A DNA stretch of 64,000 nt, taken from contig DATLTS010000064.1 of assembly GCA_035533475.1 (NCBI GenBank), forward strand, positions 1-64,000. The letters run 5' to 3'. The DNA is from Mycobacteriales bacterium (GTDB lineage: Bacteria; Actinomycetota; Actinomycetes; DATLTS01). Below are positions 24,967 through 34,066 of the stretch, one piece after another (the stretch's first letter is position 1; each line of letters opens with the position of its first letter). The notes under the pieces are model-generated. The model did not search any database, was not told the origin of the DNA, and was given only the letters and a program-made list of their open reading frames with translations. The position numbers and the translations under genes were made by a program.

Positions 24967-25230
24967 CTCCGGCGTGGCGGCCGGGGGGTCGGGGTCCTCG
25001 TTGAAGAAAAATATGCCGACCCCTCTGGACACGTAGAGTAGTCATGTCGTAGCCTTCTGTAGCTACCCCGACTAGTCAGTTCGGGTGGCGTTCGGGACGC
25101 GATGACCTCCGGGACCGCAAGACGGTCGCTTGGACCCGGTGCGAGCGGAGTAGCGAGACCACTCCCGAGATCTGTTCCAGGAGGCGTACCCAGCCGGGGC
25201 GCCGGCCTCGAAGGGGTCGGGGGACGAGTG
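24967..25230. other. Leader region upstream of the subtilase operon
   Basis: About 260 bases without a gene. The section 24995-25075 is relatively AT-rich (for example GAAGAAAAATATG) and may hold the promoter. Downstream are GC-rich segments such as GGGACCGCAAGACGGTC that could fold. I compared it by eye with cyclic-di-GMP and cyclic-di-AMP riboswitch cores and found no match. Confidence 0.4.
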
Positions 25231-25272
25231 ATGCTGCAAGCGTCCAGCACCAGCTGGGGAGGCGGGCGATGA
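25231..25272 (+). CDS. Short leader ORF overlapping the subtilase start
   Basis: ATG at 25231 opens a 13-codon frame encoding MLQASSTSWGGGR, preceded by a purine-rich GGGGGACGAG. Its TGA (25270-25272) overlaps the ATG of the subtilase gene (25269-25271) as ATGA. The peptide closely resembles the subtilase N-terminus MSRASTSWGGGR because 25 bases (25244-25268) are repeated at 25279-25303 with three mismatches, 35 bases apart. Translation of the leader would deliver ribosomes directly to the subtilase start. Whether it is translated is not known. Confidence 0.45.
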   Translation: MLQASSTSWGGGR

Positions 25273-26867
25273 GCCGCGCCAGCACGAGCTGGGGCGGCGG
25301 TCGGGCTCGCCGGGCATCCCGGCTGCTCGCCCTGACCCTCGGCGTGGCCACCCTCGCCGCCCCGTTGCCGGCCCTCGCGGCCAGCGCTCCCACTACCCGG
25401 GTCGTGGTCATCGGGCGTTCCGCCGGTGCGGCGCTCGCCGCGGTCGGCGGAACCGGGATCCGCACCCTGACCCCCGGGGTCGCGGTCGGCCTGGCCAGCG
25501 CGGACGCCGACGCCCGGCTCACCGCGGAGGGCTACCGGGTCGCACCGGACGCACCGGTCAGCCTCGCCGTCGCCAACGACCAGGGTTCCCAGAGTGACCA
25601 GAGTGACCAGGGTGCCCAGAGCGCTCAGAGTGACCAGAGTGCCCAGCGGGGCCGGGCAGTCCTGTCGGTCCGCAACGAGCTCTACGCGCAACGGGTCGGT
25701 GACGGCGCGGGCCAGACGATCGCCGTCCTCGACTCGGGGGTGGACGCGGTGCCCGCGCTCGCCGGGCGGGTCATCGACGGCGCCGACTTCACCGGCACCG
25801 GTTTCGCCGACAGCTACGGGCACGGCACCTTCGTCGCCGGGCTGATCGCCGGCAACGGCCTGGACAGCTTCGGCCACCAGACCGGGATCGAAGGGGTCGC
25901 ACCCGCCGCGCGCATCGTGTCGGTGAAGATCGCCGACGCGCAGGGCCGGAGCACCGTCGGCCAGGTCGTCGCCGGCCTTGCCTGGGTGATCGCGCACGCT
26001 TCGACCTACCAGATCGGGGTCGTGAACCTGTCCCTGTCGGTGTCGCAGGCGGACAGCTACGAGACCGACCCGATCGACGCGGTCGCCGAGGCCGCGTGGT
26101 TCTCCGGCCTGGTCGTGGTCGCGAGTGCCGGCAACGACGGCGGCCGGGTGCTCCGCGCGCCAGGCAACGACCCGTTCGTGCTCACCGTGGGCTCGGTCGC
26201 CGACAACGGCTCCCTCCGGCTCAGCGACCACACCCTTTCGCCGTACAGCGACTCGGGCCTCACCCAGGACGGGGTGGCCAAGCCGGAAGTCACGGCGCTG
26301 GGGGAGCACGTCCAGGCCCCGCTGCCCGACGGAAGCACCCTGGCCGGCGAGCAGACGGTCGACGGCCTGCCGGCCGGCTACGGGCAGCTTTCCGGAACCT
26401 CGATGTCGGCCGCGGTCGCGTCCGGGGCGGCCGCACTGCTGCTCGCCGACCACCCGGGCTGGCGTCCCGGCCTGGTCAAGGCCGCGTTCGAGCAGACCCG
26501 GTCGGACCAGCTCGGCGAGATCCAGCTGCCGGGCGCGGACAACGCCACGCCGACCCGGGACGCGAACGCCGCCTACCACGCGTCCGTCGCGCTCGCCGTG
26601 GCCTACGCCCAGCAGGTGCTGCACACCCGGGCCTACCGGAACGTGATCTGGAGCGACGTCACGTGGAGCGACGTCACGTGGAGCGACGTGACCTGGAGCG
26701 ACGTGAGCTTCGCGAACGTTGTTTCGGCGACCGTCACCTGGAGCGACGTCACCTGGAGCGACAGCGTGTCCGGCAGCTCGGGGGCGACCCAGACCGGCAC
26801 CACCAGCCAGGTGACCTGGAGCGATGTGACCTGGAGTAACGCCCTCGACGTGCCGAAGAACGACTGA
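25269..26867 (+). CDS. Secreted S8 subtilisin-like peptidase with C-terminal WSD repeats
   Basis: A 532-residue protein with signal peptide (LLALTLGVATLAAPLPALAAS). The catalytic triad is intact: Asp155 in AVLDSGVD, His185 in SYGHGTFVAG, Ser378 in GTSMSAAVASG, with the oxyanion Asn in ASAGNDGG. Residues about 103-126 are a Gln/Ser/Asp-rich repeat. Residues about 459-526 contain eight W-S-D/N units, mostly TWSDV, separated by short linkers. The last part has no membrane anchor. Start ATG 25269 overlaps the stop of a short leader ORF. It is followed after 31 bases by a GGDEF/HD-GYP gene, probably in the same operon. Confidence 0.92.
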   Translation: MSRASTSWGGGRARRASRLLALTLGVATLAAPLPALAASAPTTRVVVIGRSAGAALAAVGGTGIRTLTPGVAVGLASADADARLTAEGYRVAPDAPVSLAVANDQGSQSDQSDQGAQSAQSDQSAQRGRAVLSVRNELYAQRVGDGAGQTIAVLDSGVDAVPALAGRVIDGADFTGTGFADSYGHGTFVAGLIAGNGLDSFGHQTGIEGVAPAARIVSVKIADAQGRSTVGQVVAGLAWVIAHASTYQIGVVNLSLSVSQADSYETDPIDAVAEAAWFSGLVVVASAGNDGGRVLRAPGNDPFVLTVGSVADNGSLRLSDHTLSPYSDSGLTQDGVAKPEVTALGEHVQAPLPDGSTLAGEQTVDGLPAGYGQLSGTSMSAAVASGAAALLLADHPGWRPGLVKAAFEQTRSDQLGEIQLPGADNATPTRDANAAYHASVALAVAYAQQVLHTRAYRNVIWSDVTWSDVTWSDVTWSDVSFANVVSATVTWSDVTWSDSVSGSSGATQTGTTSQVTWSDVTWSNALDVPKND

Positions 26868-26898
26868 GGACAGTCGCCGGTTCGGTACGGAGGGGCCC

Positions 26899-29736
26899 GT
26901 GAGCGAGCTCAACGGCGTGCCAGCGCGCGCCCGCGCGCGCGGCGAGCTCTCGCCCGGCGCCTGGGTCTACATCGCCGGGATCAGCCTGGCGGCGGCCGTC
27001 GCCGTGGTGGTCGCCGCCCGCATCGGTGCCGGGGGCACCTCCGCGCTCGGGCTCACCATCGGACTCGCCGTGGCCGCGACCGTCGCCCAGCTATCCGAGG
27101 TCCGGACCCCGAACAACAAGGGCTACGTCGCGACGATCGCCTTCCTGATGGCCGGCGCCCTGCTGCTCCCGCCGGTCGACGCGGCGGCCGTGGTGCCGCT
27201 CCCGTTCGTCGTCGAGTTCCTCGTGAAAAGCAAGCCCGCCTACATCCAGGCGTTCAACATCGCCTCCCAGATCCTGTGCACCCTGGCGGCCGGCATGTCC
27301 TACCGGCTGGTCGCCGGGGTGGGAGTCGGCACCCGGATCACCGGGGATCCGCGTTCGGTCGTCGGCATCCTGCTCGCGCTGGCGATCTTCCTCACCGTCA
27401 ACCATGCCACCGTGGCGGTGGCGGTCTGGCTGGCACGGGGCGTCCGGCCCAAGACCAGCGGCCTGTTCAGCCCCGACAGCCTGGTCCCCGATCTCGGGCT
27501 GCTGGCCACCGGTGTCGTCATCGCCGGGCTCTGGGCGCTCGCTCCCGCGCTGGTCGCCTTCGCCGCGCTGCCGATCGTGCTGCTCCAGCGGGCCCTGCAC
27601 TTCCCGGCGCTCCGCCAGGCCAGCCGGACCGACCCCAAGACCGGGCTGGCCAATGCCGCCTGGTTCACCGAGCAGGCAGACGCCGAGCTGCGCCGGGCGG
27701 CCCGGCTCGGCCATCCGGTCTCGGTGCTCGTCGCCGATCTCGACCTGCTCCGCAACATCAACAACGCCTATGGGCACCTGGCTGGGGACGCCGTGCTCCG
27801 CGGGGTCGCCGACGTCCTGCGCCGGGAGGTCCGCGAGTACGACATCCCCTCCCGGTTCGGCGGCGAGGAGTTCGCCATCCTGCTCCCCGGCTCGGACGGC
27901 CCCGAGGCGCTCGCGGTGGCCGAACGGATCCGCAGCCAGGTCGGCCGGGAGCCGTTCGACGTCGCCACCTCGGTGGAACCGCTGCACGTGACCGTCAGCG
28001 TCGGCGTCGCCGTCATGGGGGAGCACGGCGACACGCTGCGCGAGCTCATGCACGCGGCCGACCTGGCGCTGTACCGGGCGAAGGTCGAAGGTCGGGACCG
28101 GGTGCGCGCCGCCCGGGCGGGCGAGCAGGCCGCCGCCCCGGGCGCCGCGCTGGCGCTCGCCGTCCCGGTCGCCCCGACCGCCCGGCTGCTGGCCCCGAGA
28201 CAGCTCCCGATCGGCCCCGATCCGGTCACCGCGACGCCGGCCGGGCCGGGGGGGCCGGAGGTGGACGGCGCGCCGCTCGACCCCACGATCTGGGGATCCG
28301 CGAACCCCGACCCGTCGACCGAACCGGCCACCCGAGGCCGCCGGGCGACCTGGCCGGTCACCGTCGCGGTGGCGCTCGCCGCGGCCACCGTCGGCACCCT
28401 GGTCAGCCTGGCGCATCCGGCGATCACGATCGCGCTCATCGTGTTCCCGCTGCTCGCCGTGGGGGCCGAGCAGCTGCGGGAGAACGTCTACGGCTCCAGC
28501 ATCGTCTCGCTGTCCGCGGTTCCGCTGCTTGCCGCGGCCGCGGCCGGCCAAGAGTTGGCGGCGGTGGTCGGCGCGGTCGTCGCCGGGCTCGGCCAGGCGG
28601 TGACGCATCGCGGCAAGCGCCGGCTCGAGCAGCACGTGTTCAACGTCGCGAACATCACCCTCGCGGCCTCGAGCGCCGCCGCGATCCGACTCGCCGTCAC
28701 CCTGACCGGCAGCCCCGGACACCAGCTCCCCGAGCTGTTGCCGCTGGCCATCGGAATGGGGGTCACGTTTTTCCTTCTCGACAACGGCCTGGTCGCGCTC
28801 GTCGTCGCCCGGGACGACGGTCGGCGCACCGTCGAGGTGTTCCGCCACGACTTCGGCTGGCTCGCCCCGCACTTCGTCGCCTACGGGTTGCTCGCCGCCC
28901 TGCTCGGGGCCGCATGGGACTCCTTCGGGGTCTGGGGGATCGCCGTCTTTCTGATCCCGCTGGTCCTGCTGCGGGTTGCGCAGCGGCAGTACCTGGCCCG
29001 AACGACCGGGCATGTCCGGGAGCTGCGCCGGCTCGCCGACGACCTGGTCGTATCGAAAGCCGCGGTCGAGGCGAGCAACGAGAAGCTGCAGACCGCGCTC
29101 ACGTCGGTGTCGGAGGCCCACCGGCGGACGGCCGCCGCCCTAGCCGGCGCGATCGACGCCCGGGACGCGATCACCGGCGGCCACATCGAGCGGGTCACCG
29201 CGCTGGGTCTCGCACTCTGCGAGCTCGTCGACCCGGAGCTGGCGGCCGACCCCCAGGTCGCCTTCGGCTTCCTGCTCCACGACGTCGGCAAGATCGGGGT
29301 GCCGGACTCCGCGTTGCTCAAGCAGGGCCCGCTCGGTCCGGCGGAGCTCGAGATCATGCGCCGGCACCCGGAGATCGGCGAGCGGCTCGTCACTGCGGCC
29401 GGTTTCGCCGATGTCACCCGGCAGATCGTCGTGACGCACCACGAACGCTGGGACGGCGGGGGATACCCGCGCGGGCTGTCCGGGACCGAGATCCCGCTCT
29501 GCTCCCGGCTGTTCGCGGTCGCCGACGCGATGGACGCGATGGTCTCGGATCGGCCCTACCGGGACGGCCTGCCGCTGGAGCAGGCCTACGCCGAGCTCAG
29601 CGCCGGCTCCGGCAGCCAGTTCGACCCGATGGCGGTCGAGGCGGTGCTCGCCCTCGACCCGACCCGGGTGAGCGCGCTGCTCCGGCTCAGCCCGGACCGG
29701 CTGCTCCGCGGTTCGGTCGGCTCCCGCCGGCCCTGA
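26899..29736 (+). CDS. Membrane cyclic-di-GMP enzyme with GGDEF and HD-GYP domains
   Basis: A 945-residue protein. Residues about 20-235 hold six or more transmembrane helices. Residues about 245-400 are a GGDEF domain with intact RFGGEEF (near 320) and an inhibitory-site RxxD (REYD) five residues before it. A second membrane module spans about 480-700. Residues about 740-930 are HD-GYP with HDVGKIG (near 794) and HHERWDGGGYPRGL. Synthesis and hydrolysis of cyclic di-GMP may thus reside in one chain. GTG at 26899 follows GGAGGGG. The 3' end overlaps the convergent LPATG gene by 50 bases. Confidence 0.93.
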   Translation: MSELNGVPARARARGELSPGAWVYIAGISLAAAVAVVVAARIGAGGTSALGLTIGLAVAATVAQLSEVRTPNNKGYVATIAFLMAGALLLPPVDAAAVVPLPFVVEFLVKSKPAYIQAFNIASQILCTLAAGMSYRLVAGVGVGTRITGDPRSVVGILLALAIFLTVNHATVAVAVWLARGVRPKTSGLFSPDSLVPDLGLLATGVVIAGLWALAPALVAFAALPIVLLQRALHFPALRQASRTDPKTGLANAAWFTEQADAELRRAARLGHPVSVLVADLDLLRNINNAYGHLAGDAVLRGVADVLRREVREYDIPSRFGGEEFAILLPGSDGPEALAVAERIRSQVGREPFDVATSVEPLHVTVSVGVAVMGEHGDTLRELMHAADLALYRAKVEGRDRVRAARAGEQAAAPGAALALAVPVAPTARLLAPRQLPIGPDPVTATPAGPGGPEVDGAPLDPTIWGSANPDPSTEPATRGRRATWPVTVAVALAAATVGTLVSLAHPAITIALIVFPLLAVGAEQLRENVYGSSIVSLSAVPLLAAAAAGQELAAVVGAVVAGLGQAVTHRGKRRLEQHVFNVANITLAASSAAAIRLAVTLTGSPGHQLPELLPLAIGMGVTFFLLDNGLVALVVARDDGRRTVEVFRHDFGWLAPHFVAYGLLAALLGAAWDSFGVWGIAVFLIPLVLLRVAQRQYLARTTGHVRELRRLADDLVVSKAAVEASNEKLQTALTSVSEAHRRTAAALAGAIDARDAITGGHIERVTALGLALCELVDPELAADPQVAFGFLLHDVGKIGVPDSALLKQGPLGPAELEIMRRHPEIGERLVTAAGFADVTRQIVVTHHERWDGGGYPRGLSGTEIPLCSRLFAVADAMDAMVSDRPYRDGLPLEQAYAELSAGSGSQFDPMAVEAVLALDPTRVSALLRLSPDRLLRGSVGSRRP

Positions 29737-32700
29737 CCGCGAACCGGCGGCGCAGCAGTCCCAGCCCCACCAGACCGGCGACCAGCCCGGCCCAACCGGG
29801 GGCCGAGCCGCCGCCGGTGGCCGGCAGGACGACCGCCGCCGCGCCGGGGAAGATGCCACCCGCCCCGGCGGCCGCGTGGCCATTGGCCGCCGCCAGGTCG
29901 ATCGCCGGGCCGAGGTTGCCGGCCGCGTCGAAGGCCTGCACGACGACCCGCCGAGCGCCGGCCGGCAGGGCGACGACCTGCCGGCTCCCGGCCGGCCCCT
30001 GCGGGGCCACGGTCGACGTGACCCCGTCGATGAACAGCCGGTAGCCGGCGACCGTGCCGGTGTACCAGTCGTCGCCCGGGGCGACGAACGTGGCGGTCCT
30101 CGACCCCGGGGTCCAGCGCACGTTCCGCAGGGTGCCCGGCGGACGGCTGTCGGTGCCGTAGCGACCGGTCCGCCACTCGTCGTGGTGGTAGGTCCACCAT
30201 TGGGTGTTCCCGGCCGCGGCGCCCGGGGTGGCCCAGGCCATCAGGTAACCCTCCCGGGTGGCCGCCACGACGTCGTTGGTCCCGGTGGTGTCGAGGTCGC
30301 CGACGGCGGGGGAGAACAGCACCCAGCCGGTGGTGAACTTGGGGAACCCGCTGGCCTGCCCGGTGGCGGTGAAGGCGTGCAGCGCCGAGCTGTCCGCGCC
30401 GTCGATGACCGCGTTCGGCCCGCCTGCCGTGACCGGCGCGATGTCCGGCTCGCCGAGGAAGTCCAGACCCTGCATCTGGCCCGGGAACCCGGGCTCCGCC
30501 GCGCCGGTGGCCGCGTCGTAGCCCCGCTCGTAGTTCTTGACCGCGACCCCGCTGCCGTTGAGCAGCAGCGCGGTCGCCACGCTGGCGCCGCCGGATCCGG
30601 CCTGCGCGTAGCCGAGGCCCGGCGAGGACCCGAACTGGCCGAAGGCGCCGCTCGTCGTGAAGGTGACCGGAGCGTCGGTGGGGTAGTTGCCCTTCGCGAG
30701 GTCCTCGATCTGGGGCAGGCCGAGGCCGCCGGCGAGGATCCCGGCCGCCGGGTTCGGCACCGGCCCGTACACCGCCTGCGTGCCGCCGGCGGCGTTGAGC
30801 AGGTAGCTCACCGAGAAGATCCCCGGGCTGATCGCCACCGAGTCGACGCCCTGCCCGCTGACGTCGGCGCTGACCGGCGCGGTCGAGCCCTCGGTGAGGA
30901 ACTCCTGTGCCGAGCCGTAGTAGACGACGACCGCCGGCCGGGAGACCGGCCACCCGGGCAGCGGCGTGCCGTCGGCCCGGTAGGCGAACACGTTGCCGTA
31001 GCCGGCCTCCTGGATGCCGGCTCCCTTGGCGAAGTCGTACTGGCTCGCCACCACGATGTCCGGGCGGTGGGTGCCGTCGAGGAAGGCGACCGCCGGGGTG
31101 GTGTCGATCTTGTGATCGTTGATCATGATGTTGCCGCTCGGCGGGTGCAGCACCCCGGGGTCGACCCGGACCGGCCAGCCGGGGACGAAGGTGGCGTCCG
31201 GACGCCAGGCGTAGACGTTGCCGTCCCACGCGGCCTGCACGACGTCGAGCTGGTGATTGCCGGTGAGATCGACCAGGACGGGGGAGGCCGTCGCCCCCAG
31301 GTGCGGCAGCCGGGTGAAGTCGAGCTCCGGCCGCGGGATCGCCGGGGTGACCGCACTTCGGTCGAGGGTCCGCGGCCAGCCGGGCAGCAGCTTGCCCGCG
31401 GCGTTCCAGACGTAGGTGCGCCCGAGGGTCGAGGTCGCGACGACGTCGAGCTGCCCGGTGTGGAACAGGTCGCCGACCGCCAGCGGGGCGACCACCGACT
31501 CGTGCCCGGGGTCGATCCCCGGGTAGCCGGCGTCGGGCACGACCGGGTCGGTATGCACCGGCCAGCCGGGGAGCTCCCGGCGGGTCAACGGGTCGATCGC
31601 GTGCACGTAGCCGTCGGAGTCGCCGAACACCATGGCCAGGTCCCCGCGGCCCGCCAGGTCGGCCAGGGCCGGTTGCGACGAGCCGTCGATGTTCATCCCC
31701 GGCACGCCGGGGGCCTGACCCCCGTTCGCCGGCAACGCCAGCGGGTAGCCGGGCAGCAGGGTCGGGTCGTGGTGCACCGCGATCGCCCGACGATCCTCCC
31801 CGAGCCGCCCGGCGGCGTCGGTCACCCGCAGCCGCAGGGTCACCGTGTACTGGTCGTTGGTCTCGAGCTCCTTGCACTTGGACAGCGCGAACGGCGCGGC
31901 CCAGAAGCTCTGCGGGATGCCCGCCAGGTCTAGCGTGCCCAGCGGGCCGTCGTAGGGCTTCGAACCGGCGCCGGTGGCGATCGTCGTCCAGTCCGTCGGC
32001 GGCTGTGGCGGGCAGCTCGTCGTCGCCGGCTCGAGCGCGTACTCCAGCGTCCAGTGGTAGGCGCCGGACCGGGGTGCGGCGAGGTGCCCGCTGATTGGCA
32101 CCGTGCGGGTCACCGTCGGGTCGTAGAGGGAGTACCAGGTCGGCCCGGTGAACCACGCCTCGGGCGGGATGTTCCCGGCGGCGACGGCGGCCATCGCCGC
32201 GTCGAGGTTGGGACGGCCGTAGCCGTACTGCGCGTTCCAATCCCCGGCCGAGCCGGGCCAGGGCAGGTTCGGGTTCGTGATCGGGGTGGCCGTCGCCCGC
32301 ATCACCTGGATCGCCTCGTCGTTGCTGAGCGGCGCCCCGATCAGGTGTCGATCGGCGGCTTCGAGGCCCCAGGAGAGCAGCAGCCCGAAGGTGCCGCCGA
32401 CCGTTGGGGTCGACTCCGACGTCGACCCGCCGTTCGTCGAGTCGGAGAACATCGCGTGCGTGCCCCAAGAGGTCTCGTCGGAGCGCGTGGAGAACGTCGT
32501 CGTCGCCAGGTTGATCGCCCCGTCGAGCAGGCCGCCGGGGCTCGCCGTGTCGTAGCCGTAGGTGTTGTCCACCTCGCCGTTGCCGGGGAGCACGTAGGGA
32601 TGGAACATCCCGCCCTGATGGTCGAGGGAGTCGAAGTCGTTGCTCGCCTCGACCATGACGGTGCCGTGCGCCCAGCAGTAGTCGATCGCCTGGTTCATGT

Positions 32701-33712
32701 AGGAGGAGTACCCGAGGTCGGCGGTCACGCTGATGATCACCTTGACCCCGGTGTGACAGGCGTAGAGCCATGCCTGGGCCAGGTCGCTGCCGCGGTCGAG
32801 CGCCTCCGCGCCGGCCTTGATCGGCATCACCATGCACCCGGGGCACAGGCCGACGCCCCCGAAGGCGTTATTGCCCTCGGCCCCGGCCTGGAGCATCTGG
32901 TTGTCCGAGTGGTCGTAGGTGCTGTCGTAGGTCGCCGGGTCGTTCTGGTGGTCGTAGAAATCCCAGCCGGAGATGTCGTGCGGGAAACCGTCGCCGTCAT
33001 TGTCGACCCGGGCCGCGCCGTTGGAGCAGGTCAGCACGCCGTCCGGCCAGGACGGCGTCCCGATCGTCAGGTTGAACCGGTCGAAGCAGGAGAACGCGAC
33101 GATCAGGTCCTCCGGGTCGTAGAAACCGTGCGCGGCCCGGAGCTTGACCACCAGCGGGTCGTCGACGACCCGGGGGTCGTTCACGTAGTCCTCGATGTTG
33201 ACGACGCCGTCATGGTTGACGTCGTAGTCCGCCTGGTTGGCGCTCCAGGCCGTGCGGCACGGGCCGGAGACCCCGGCGACGACCATCGTCGATCCGGTGC
33301 AGGGGATCGGCAGTTCCTTCTCGTTGACGAAGACCTTGTTCCGCAGGTCGAACGCGCCCCGGTCGTACCAGTTGACGCCGCCTTCGATGTAGGCCATCAC
33401 GATCCGCGGGTCCCCGGTGGTGTAGCTGTGCCAGGCCTTGTCGATGCTCATCCCCGCCGCGCCGCCCGGGTCGACCGCGTTCGGCGTGCATTTCGGCTCG
33501 AACGAGTAGAAGTAGTGCTCCTCGGCGTTGGCCACCTGCTGCCCGCAAACGGTGGGGTAGGTGCCCCGCTCGACCGGCGCGTAGCTGGGGTCGTTGGGGC
33601 CGGCCGCGGGGTAGGTATGCGGTGGCGTCTGGGCGGTCGCCGGCAACACGGCAGCCGCGACGAGGGCGAAGGCACCGATCCCGACCGTCCAGCGCCGCGC
33701 GGCACGATTCAT
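29687..33712 (-). CDS. Giant LPATG-anchored subtilase-like surface protein with beta-propeller repeats
   Basis: A 1341-residue exported protein with signal peptide (IGAFALVAAAVLPATAQ). Residues about 100-460 are S8-like but eroded: VMAYIEGGVNW at the Asp site, DHSDNQML in place of GHGT, ASND at the oxyanion site, STPTVGGTFGLLL around the Ser site. Later segments contain FG-GAP/VCBS-like repeats (LADLAGRGDLAMVFGDSDGYVHAID, VVPLAVGD-type blades). The C-terminus is LPATGGG at 1296, a hydrophobic helix and RRRF, a sortase signal. ATG at 33712 makes the signal peptide. No sortase gene is in the window. Confidence 0.87.
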   Translation of the reverse strand: MNRAARRWTVGIGAFALVAAAVLPATAQTPPHTYPAAGPNDPSYAPVERGTYPTVCGQQVANAEEHYFYSFEPKCTPNAVDPGGAAGMSIDKAWHSYTTGDPRIVMAYIEGGVNWYDRGAFDLRNKVFVNEKELPIPCTGSTMVVAGVSGPCRTAWSANQADYDVNHDGVVNIEDYVNDPRVVDDPLVVKLRAAHGFYDPEDLIVAFSCFDRFNLTIGTPSWPDGVLTCSNGAARVDNDGDGFPHDISGWDFYDHQNDPATYDSTYDHSDNQMLQAGAEGNNAFGGVGLCPGCMVMPIKAGAEALDRGSDLAQAWLYACHTGVKVIISVTADLGYSSYMNQAIDYCWAHGTVMVEASNDFDSLDHQGGMFHPYVLPGNGEVDNTYGYDTASPGGLLDGAINLATTTFSTRSDETSWGTHAMFSDSTNGGSTSESTPTVGGTFGLLLSWGLEAADRHLIGAPLSNDEAIQVMRATATPITNPNLPWPGSAGDWNAQYGYGRPNLDAAMAAVAAGNIPPEAWFTGPTWYSLYDPTVTRTVPISGHLAAPRSGAYHWTLEYALEPATTSCPPQPPTDWTTIATGAGSKPYDGPLGTLDLAGIPQSFWAAPFALSKCKELETNDQYTVTLRLRVTDAAGRLGEDRRAIAVHHDPTLLPGYPLALPANGGQAPGVPGMNIDGSSQPALADLAGRGDLAMVFGDSDGYVHAIDPLTRRELPGWPVHTDPVVPDAGYPGIDPGHESVVAPLAVGDLFHTGQLDVVATSTLGRTYVWNAAGKLLPGWPRTLDRSAVTPAIPRPELDFTRLPHLGATASPVLVDLTGNHQLDVVQAAWDGNVYAWRPDATFVPGWPVRVDPGVLHPPSGNIMINDHKIDTTPAVAFLDGTHRPDIVVASQYDFAKGAGIQEAGYGNVFAYRADGTPLPGWPVSRPAVVVYYGSAQEFLTEGSTAPVSADVSGQGVDSVAISPGIFSVSYLLNAAGGTQAVYGPVPNPAAGILAGGLGLPQIEDLAKGNYPTDAPVTFTTSGAFGQFGSSPGLGYAQAGSGGASVATALLLNGSGVAVKNYERGYDAATGAAEPGFPGQMQGLDFLGEPDIAPVTAGGPNAVIDGADSSALHAFTATGQASGFPKFTTGWVLFSPAVGDLDTTGTNDVVAATREGYLMAWATPGAAAGNTQWWTYHHDEWRTGRYGTDSRPPGTLRNVRWTPGSRTATFVAPGDDWYTGTVAGYRLFIDGVTSTVAPQGPAGSRQVVALPAGARRVVVQAFDAAGNLGPAIDLAAANGHAAAGAGGIFPGAAAVVLPATGGGSAPGWAGLVAGLVGLGLLRRRFAVRAGGSRPNRGAAGPG

Positions 33713-34066
33713 GCCGGGCATCGTGCCAGCCCGGCGGCCGTCGCGCGCGGGGGGTAGCCCGCCGGCCCGCCCGCCCGCCAGCCCGCCCGCCCGCCGGAGG
33801 AGGCCCGATTTGTCCGGTTCCCGGCCTGCTTTCCGGGGCGTCCAACGCCGAGTGTGCAATTTTGTCGATCGGCCACGCTCAGCCGGGCGGAATTTCGTGC
33901 AGAAATTGCACACTCGGCCCGGTCGGGCGGTGGGCCGGCTCGGGGGGTTTGCCAAGGGGGAGGGGGGCTAGCCCTGCCTCAACCGCCCAACTTGACATAA
34001 GGTTCCTTATCGGCACTCGACCGGGAAGGGGCCGACCGCGGAAGGGGGCCGACCGGGAGGGGCCGA
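33713..34066. other. Leader of the LPATG gene, with low-complexity proline/arginine-rich stretch
   Basis: About 350 bases. 33755-33800 is a run of GCCCGCC-like units (slippage-prone). 33847-33918 holds a long inverted repeat, listed separately. 33940-34020 contains a short AT-richer segment (AACTTGACATAAGGTTCC) with TTGACA at 33991-33996 on the plus strand. No gene is seen. Confidence 0.45.
33847..33918. repeat. Long inverted repeat, 16-base perfect arms
   Basis: GCCGAGTGTGCAATTT at 33847-33862 is repeated as its exact reverse complement at 33903-33918, with 40 bases between. Inside the right half, AATTTC-GTGCA-GAAATT (33891-33907) is a second small palindrome. It lies 135 bases upstream of the LPATG protein start on the leftward strand, so it may be an operator pair, an RNA hairpin in the leader, or the remains of a small inverted-repeat element. 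Confidence 0.6.

Noticed and set aside
24967-25230. Possible cyclic-di-GMP or cyclic-di-AMP riboswitch upstream of the subtilase operon
   Set aside because: The presence of a cyclic-di-GMP gene downstream made it worth checking, but the conserved cores of either class were not found by eye. A covariance-model search would settle it.
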